Assembly (NCBI GenBank): GCA_900544965.1
Contig: UQXE01000036.1
Span: forward strand, 1-16,327
Reading direction: 5' to 3'
DNA length: 16,327 nucleotides
Source: an uncultured Eubacteriales bacterium
Lineage (GTDB): Bacteria > Bacillota > Clostridia > Christensenellales > CAG-138
Positions within the stretch are counted from its first letter, which is position 1. Every line of letters starts with the position of its first letter. Below are positions 14,428 to 16,327 of the stretch, piece after piece. The translations under genes were made by a program, and so were the position numbers. Below the pieces are notes generated by a model. The model saw only the letters and a program-made list of their open reading frames with translations, was not told the origin of the DNA and made no database searches.

Positions 14428-14440
14428 GCGGCTGCGTTTT

Positions 14441-14475
14441 AATCCGTTTGAACTTTTTGTTCAAACGGATTTTTT
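14441..14475 (+). terminator. Strong intrinsic terminator after the DUF378 gene
   Basis: Perfect 13-bp stem AATCCGTTTGAAC / GTTCAAACGGATT with a TTTTT loop, followed by a T-run, 13 bp past the stop codon. It separates the DUF378 gene from spoIIP. Confidence 0.95.
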
Positions 14476-14476
14476 A

Positions 14477-14505
14477 TTGACTTCAGACGTATAGATATAT
14501 AGATA
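14477..14505 (+). promoter_or_regulatory. Weak candidate promoter for spoIIP
   Basis: TTGACT (14477-14482) is 17 bp from TAGATA (14500-14505), directly after the terminator and about 68 bp before spoIIP. The -10 box is poor for sigma-A. In Bacillus subtilis spoIIP is expressed from sporulation (mother-cell sigma-E) promoters, and I could not recognise a good sigma-E -10 box here. The real promoter is therefore uncertain. Confidence 0.25.
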
Positions 14506-14573
14506 TGGCACGGGCGGCGCGACGCCTGCTCAAGCGGGCGCGGCTAAAAATACCCAGCGTACACGGAGGCTGA

Positions 14574-15602
14574 ATGTATACCAGAAGACTGGAAAGAGGG
14601 GCCGGAAGCGCCCCGAAAAAGCTGATACGAATAAGGCTGATTGTAGCCGGCATAATCGTTTTGTGCGCCGGACTCTTGATCGTACAGACGCTTACGCTGG
14701 AGCACGATACGCAAACCGGAGGGTTTCTCAGCCTGCAGATGCCATTTTTATATGCCATGGTTCCCGATCTTGAAAGCGGCGAGGGTATTCCTGACGCCAA
14801 TGGAAGCGGCAATAATAAGGAAAGCATGGTTCCCAACGTCGATATAGATGATGGGGTCGATCAGGATATTCGCTTTGAGCTGTTAAACGCTCCTGAATTT
14901 AATAATATGGACCTGTCCGGATCAGAACCCAAAATTTTAATATACCATACTCATACAACCGAGGCATATACGCCTACGAGCAAGTACCAATACAAAGAAA
15001 CCACCAAATGGAGGACCAACGACCAGACACGAAGCGTAGTAGCGGTTGGCGACGAGCTTGCGCGCATACTCAGGGAGGAATACGGCTATTCCGTTATTCA
15101 TGACACGACTGACCATGAGCCGCCCAAGCTGGCAACTTCATATTCCCGATCTGAACAGACCATGATGAGATACAGGGAGGAATATCCCTCCATATCGCTC
15201 TATATTGACCTGCACCGTGACGCCTATAATACAAAGGGCGACGCCAATAACACCGACTACGCGGTAATAGACGGTGAACGCGTAGCCAGATTGATGTTTG
15301 TTGTAGGTACGGGCGAAGGCGCTACCGGCCAGGGCTTTGGGGAAATGCCCGATTTCAGCTCCAATTACGCGCTTGCTAAGAGAATTACAGACAGGCTGGC
15401 TGGGTTTAACGACAGGCTGGTACGCAACATCCGCGTAAAGACCGGAAGGTATAACCAGCATATATCAAACCAATGCCTTCTGGTTGAAGTTGGCCATAAC
15501 GCAAATACGCTTGAGGAAGCTTTGGCCTCGGTTAAATACTTAGCCGCGGCAATAGCCGAATCCGCAGGGGGAAAACCCGATATTCTGACCCTAACGCCAT
15601 GA
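14574..15602 (+). CDS. spoIIP: Stage II sporulation protein P (cell wall hydrolase SpoIIP)
   Basis: A membrane-anchored peptidoglycan amidase/endopeptidase needed for septal thinning and forespore engulfment, working with SpoIID and SpoIIM. The 342-residue product has an N-terminal basic stretch and one membrane segment (about residues 19-42), a variable linker, and the SpoIIP catalytic domain from about 118. Putative zinc and catalytic residues are His125 and Glu130 in LIYHTHTTEAY, His214 in IDLHRDAY and Glu305 in CLLVEVGHNANT. GGAGG stands 4 nt before the ATG. In many Firmicutes spoIIP follows gpr. Here its upstream neighbour is a DUF378 gene separated by a terminator, so spoIIP stands alone. 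About 725 bp of repeat-rich DNA follow, with no clear terminator at the stop codon. Confidence 0.96.
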   Translation: MYTRRLERGAGSAPKKLIRIRLIVAGIIVLCAGLLIVQTLTLEHDTQTGGFLSLQMPFLYAMVPDLESGEGIPDANGSGNNKESMVPNVDIDDGVDQDIRFELLNAPEFNNMDLSGSEPKILIYHTHTTEAYTPTSKYQYKETTKWRTNDQTRSVVAVGDELARILREEYGYSVIHDTTDHEPPKLATSYSRSEQTMMRYREEYPSISLYIDLHRDAYNTKGDANNTDYAVIDGERVARLMFVVGTGEGATGQGFGEMPDFSSNYALAKRITDRLAGFNDRLVRNIRVKTGRYNQHISNQCLLVEVGHNANTLEEALASVKYLAAAIAESAGGKPDILTLTP

Positions 15603-15648
15603 TGCGATACTTTATGGCTTGTTGGTAAATGAAATGCGCGGGACATTA

Positions 15649-15672
15649 GCCTCCGGCGGCTTAGAACCTTTT
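15649..15672 (+). repeat. 24-bp direct repeat, copy 1
   Basis: This stretch (GCCTCCGGCGG, CTTAGAACC, TTTT) recurs exactly at 15811-15834, 162 bp later. Copy 1 lacks the mirror half that turns copy 2 into a palindrome. Confidence 0.85.
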
Positions 15673-15687
15673 ACCGCCATGGGCGGT

Positions 15688-15715
15688 TCACAAAACGGAT
15701 TGCTCCGTTTTGTGA
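15688..15715 (+). repeat. Perfect hairpin after spoIIP
   Basis: TCACAAAACGGA and TCCGTTTTGTGA form a 12-bp stem with a TTGC loop. It begins 86 bp after the spoIIP stop and is followed by GTTTC, so it might end spoIIP transcription, but there is no proper U-run. It may equally be part of the dispersed repeat. Confidence 0.6.
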
Positions 15716-15810
15716 GTTTCTCCGCACGCGTTCGCTCACCGCTTATTCTTGCGCAAGGCAAGTTCAATTTTGGCCGTGCACGCCGCCCAAAATTACGGAC
15801 TTTGATAATT

Positions 15811-15834
15811 GCCTCCGGCGGCTTAGAACCTTTT
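15811..15834 (+). repeat. 24-bp direct repeat, copy 2
   Basis: Exact second copy of 15649-15672. It runs into the 32-nt perfect palindrome at 15822-15853. Confidence 0.85.
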
Positions 15835-15853
15835 TTGCAAAAAAGGTTCTAAG
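15822..15853. repeat. 32-nt perfect palindrome
   Basis: CTTAGAACC, six T, GC, six A, GGTTCTAAG. The sequence equals its own complement over all 32 bases. The same design is seen in the inverted repeat at 16-49. Its right arm is also the start of the 109-nt direct repeat. Confidence 0.9.
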
Positions 15854-15953
15854 AACTCCAAAAAATGCACAGGGAATAGTATAGGCTCTGGAACACCGCC
15901 CTAATTTTATTATCCATCAAAAATCAGCGGCATGCACGGTGATTTTTGATACC
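15845..15953 (+). repeat. Long direct repeat, copy 1 (109 nt)
   Basis: From GGTTCTAAGAACTCC to TTTTTGATACC this stretch recurs at 16220-16327, with one A fewer in a homopolymer and two substitutions (CCGCC versus TCACC). It contains an 11-bp hairpin, ATCAAAAATCA / TGATTTTTGAT, with GCGGCATGCACGG as loop. Confidence 0.92.
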
Positions 15954-15960
15954 TTGAGAG

Positions 15961-16005
15961 CAAAATACGGCCTGATAGCTGCTTGCAGCCGAAGGCCGTA
16001 TTTTG
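15961..16005. repeat. Large nested hairpin inside the repeat region
   Basis: CAAAATACGGCCT (15961-15973) pairs exactly with 15993-16005, and inside it GCTGC-TT-GCAGC forms a second stem. Its core (15970-15994) is the stretch found exactly at 81-105 at the other end of the window. Confidence 0.85.
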
Positions 16006-16181
16006 CGGGTTGATCTCGCTTAGTGCTGTACAGCACTTAGCGAAAGGCCTCATGGCCTTTGAGGCGGGTTGATCTCGCTTAGTGCTGTACAGCACTTAGC
16101 GAAAGGCCTCATGGCCTTTGAGGCGGGTTGATCTCGCTTAGTGCTATAACAGCACTTAGCGAAAGGCCTCATGGCCTTTAA
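16006..16181 (+). repeat. Three tandem copies of a 59-bp palindromic unit
   Basis: Units begin at 16006, 16065 and 16124, period 59 bp. Copies 1 and 2 are nearly identical. Copy 3 has one extra base (GCTATAACAGC for GCTGTACAGC) and a different end. Each unit has two hairpins: a 26-nt near-perfect palindrome CGCTTAGTGCTG / TACAGCACTTAGCG with one T-T mismatch, and AAAGGCC-TCAT-GGCCTTT. Confidence 0.92.
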
Positions 16182-16219
16182 GCTGAACAAGCACATTCCG
16201 AATCGCTTATGGCGTAATA

Positions 16220-16327
16220 GGTTCTAAGAACTCCAAAAATGCACAGGGAATAGTATAGGCTCTGGAACATCACCCTAATTTTATTATCCATCAAAAATCA
16301 GCGGCATGCACGGTGATTTTTGATACC
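16220..16327 (+). repeat. Long direct repeat, copy 2 (108 nt, reaches the window end)
   Basis: Second copy of 15845-15953, about 97 percent identical by eye, and still matching where the window stops. In this copy the left palindrome arm is missing: GGTTCTAAG is preceded by GCGTAATA and not by the T-run/A-run. Confidence 0.92.

Larger units (their letters stand above)
15603..16327. other. 725-bp repeat-rich non-coding region
   Basis: No credible gene on either strand. The open frames here cross palindromes and repeats and show no ribosome binding site. The stretch is built from nested direct and inverted repeats listed separately. It continues past the window end, because the second long repeat copy is cut by it. 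Confidence 0.8.

Noticed and set aside
15619..15852. 77-residue plus-strand frame after spoIIP, and a 61-residue minus-strand frame at 15910-16095
   Set aside because: Both cross palindromes and direct repeats, lack ribosome binding sites and resemble no protein.
16006..16181. CRISPR array or integron attC (59-base elements)
   Set aside because: The copies are contiguous repeats with no unique spacers. The period of 59 matches the old name of attC sites, but the RYYYAAC/GTTRRRY core sites are absent and no integrase gene is seen.

Overview
The window looks like chromosomal DNA of an anaerobic, endospore-forming, amino-acid-fermenting member of the Clostridia. The reasons are a full set of core enzymes for fermenting lysine through beta-lysine, a stage II sporulation protein (SpoIIP), AGGAGG-type ribosome binding sites and consensus sigma-A promoters. 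Nearly all genes are on the minus strand. Only a small membrane protein gene and spoIIP at the right end are on the plus strand.

Right to left along the minus strand there are two transcription units. Unit 1 starts at a promoter near 14049-14078 and runs DUF2461 protein, ApbE-type FMN transferase lipoprotein, NusG-domain-II membrane protein, Gx-family membrane protein, then kamB and kamC, which are linked to reactivation of lysine 5,6-aminomutase. Unit 2 starts at a perfect TTGACA-17-TATAAT promoter only 10 bp past the kamC stop codon. It runs kal, kce, kdd, kamA, kamD, kamE, then crt and hbd, which probably have their own promoter.

The key regulatory feature is the roughly 350-nt leader of unit 2. 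It contains a well-formed lysine riboswitch (L-box) at about 8785-8956. The 3' strand of its closing helix P1 is also the 5' strand of a terminator hairpin (8757-8792, followed by a U-run). Lysine binding should therefore prevent termination and switch the lysine-degrading operon ON. This is the reverse of the usual lysine riboswitch, and it suits a catabolic operon.

Together the enzymes convert L-lysine to L-beta-lysine (KamA), 3,5-diaminohexanoate (KamDE), 3-keto-5-aminohexanoate (Kdd), acetoacetate plus 3-aminobutyryl-CoA (Kce) and crotonyl-CoA plus ammonia (Kal). Crt and Hbd link crotonyl-CoA to acetoacetyl-CoA. The acetoacetate/butyrate CoA-transferase, butyryl-CoA dehydrogenase with its Etf proteins, thiolase and a lysine transporter are not in this window.

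Both ends carry dispersed palindromic repeats. The right end (15603-16327) has no gene. It holds a 24-bp direct repeat, a 32-nt perfect palindrome, a direct repeat of about 109 nt, a large hairpin and a 59-bp unit repeated three times. A degenerate copy of part of this element lies at the left end (about 81-158).
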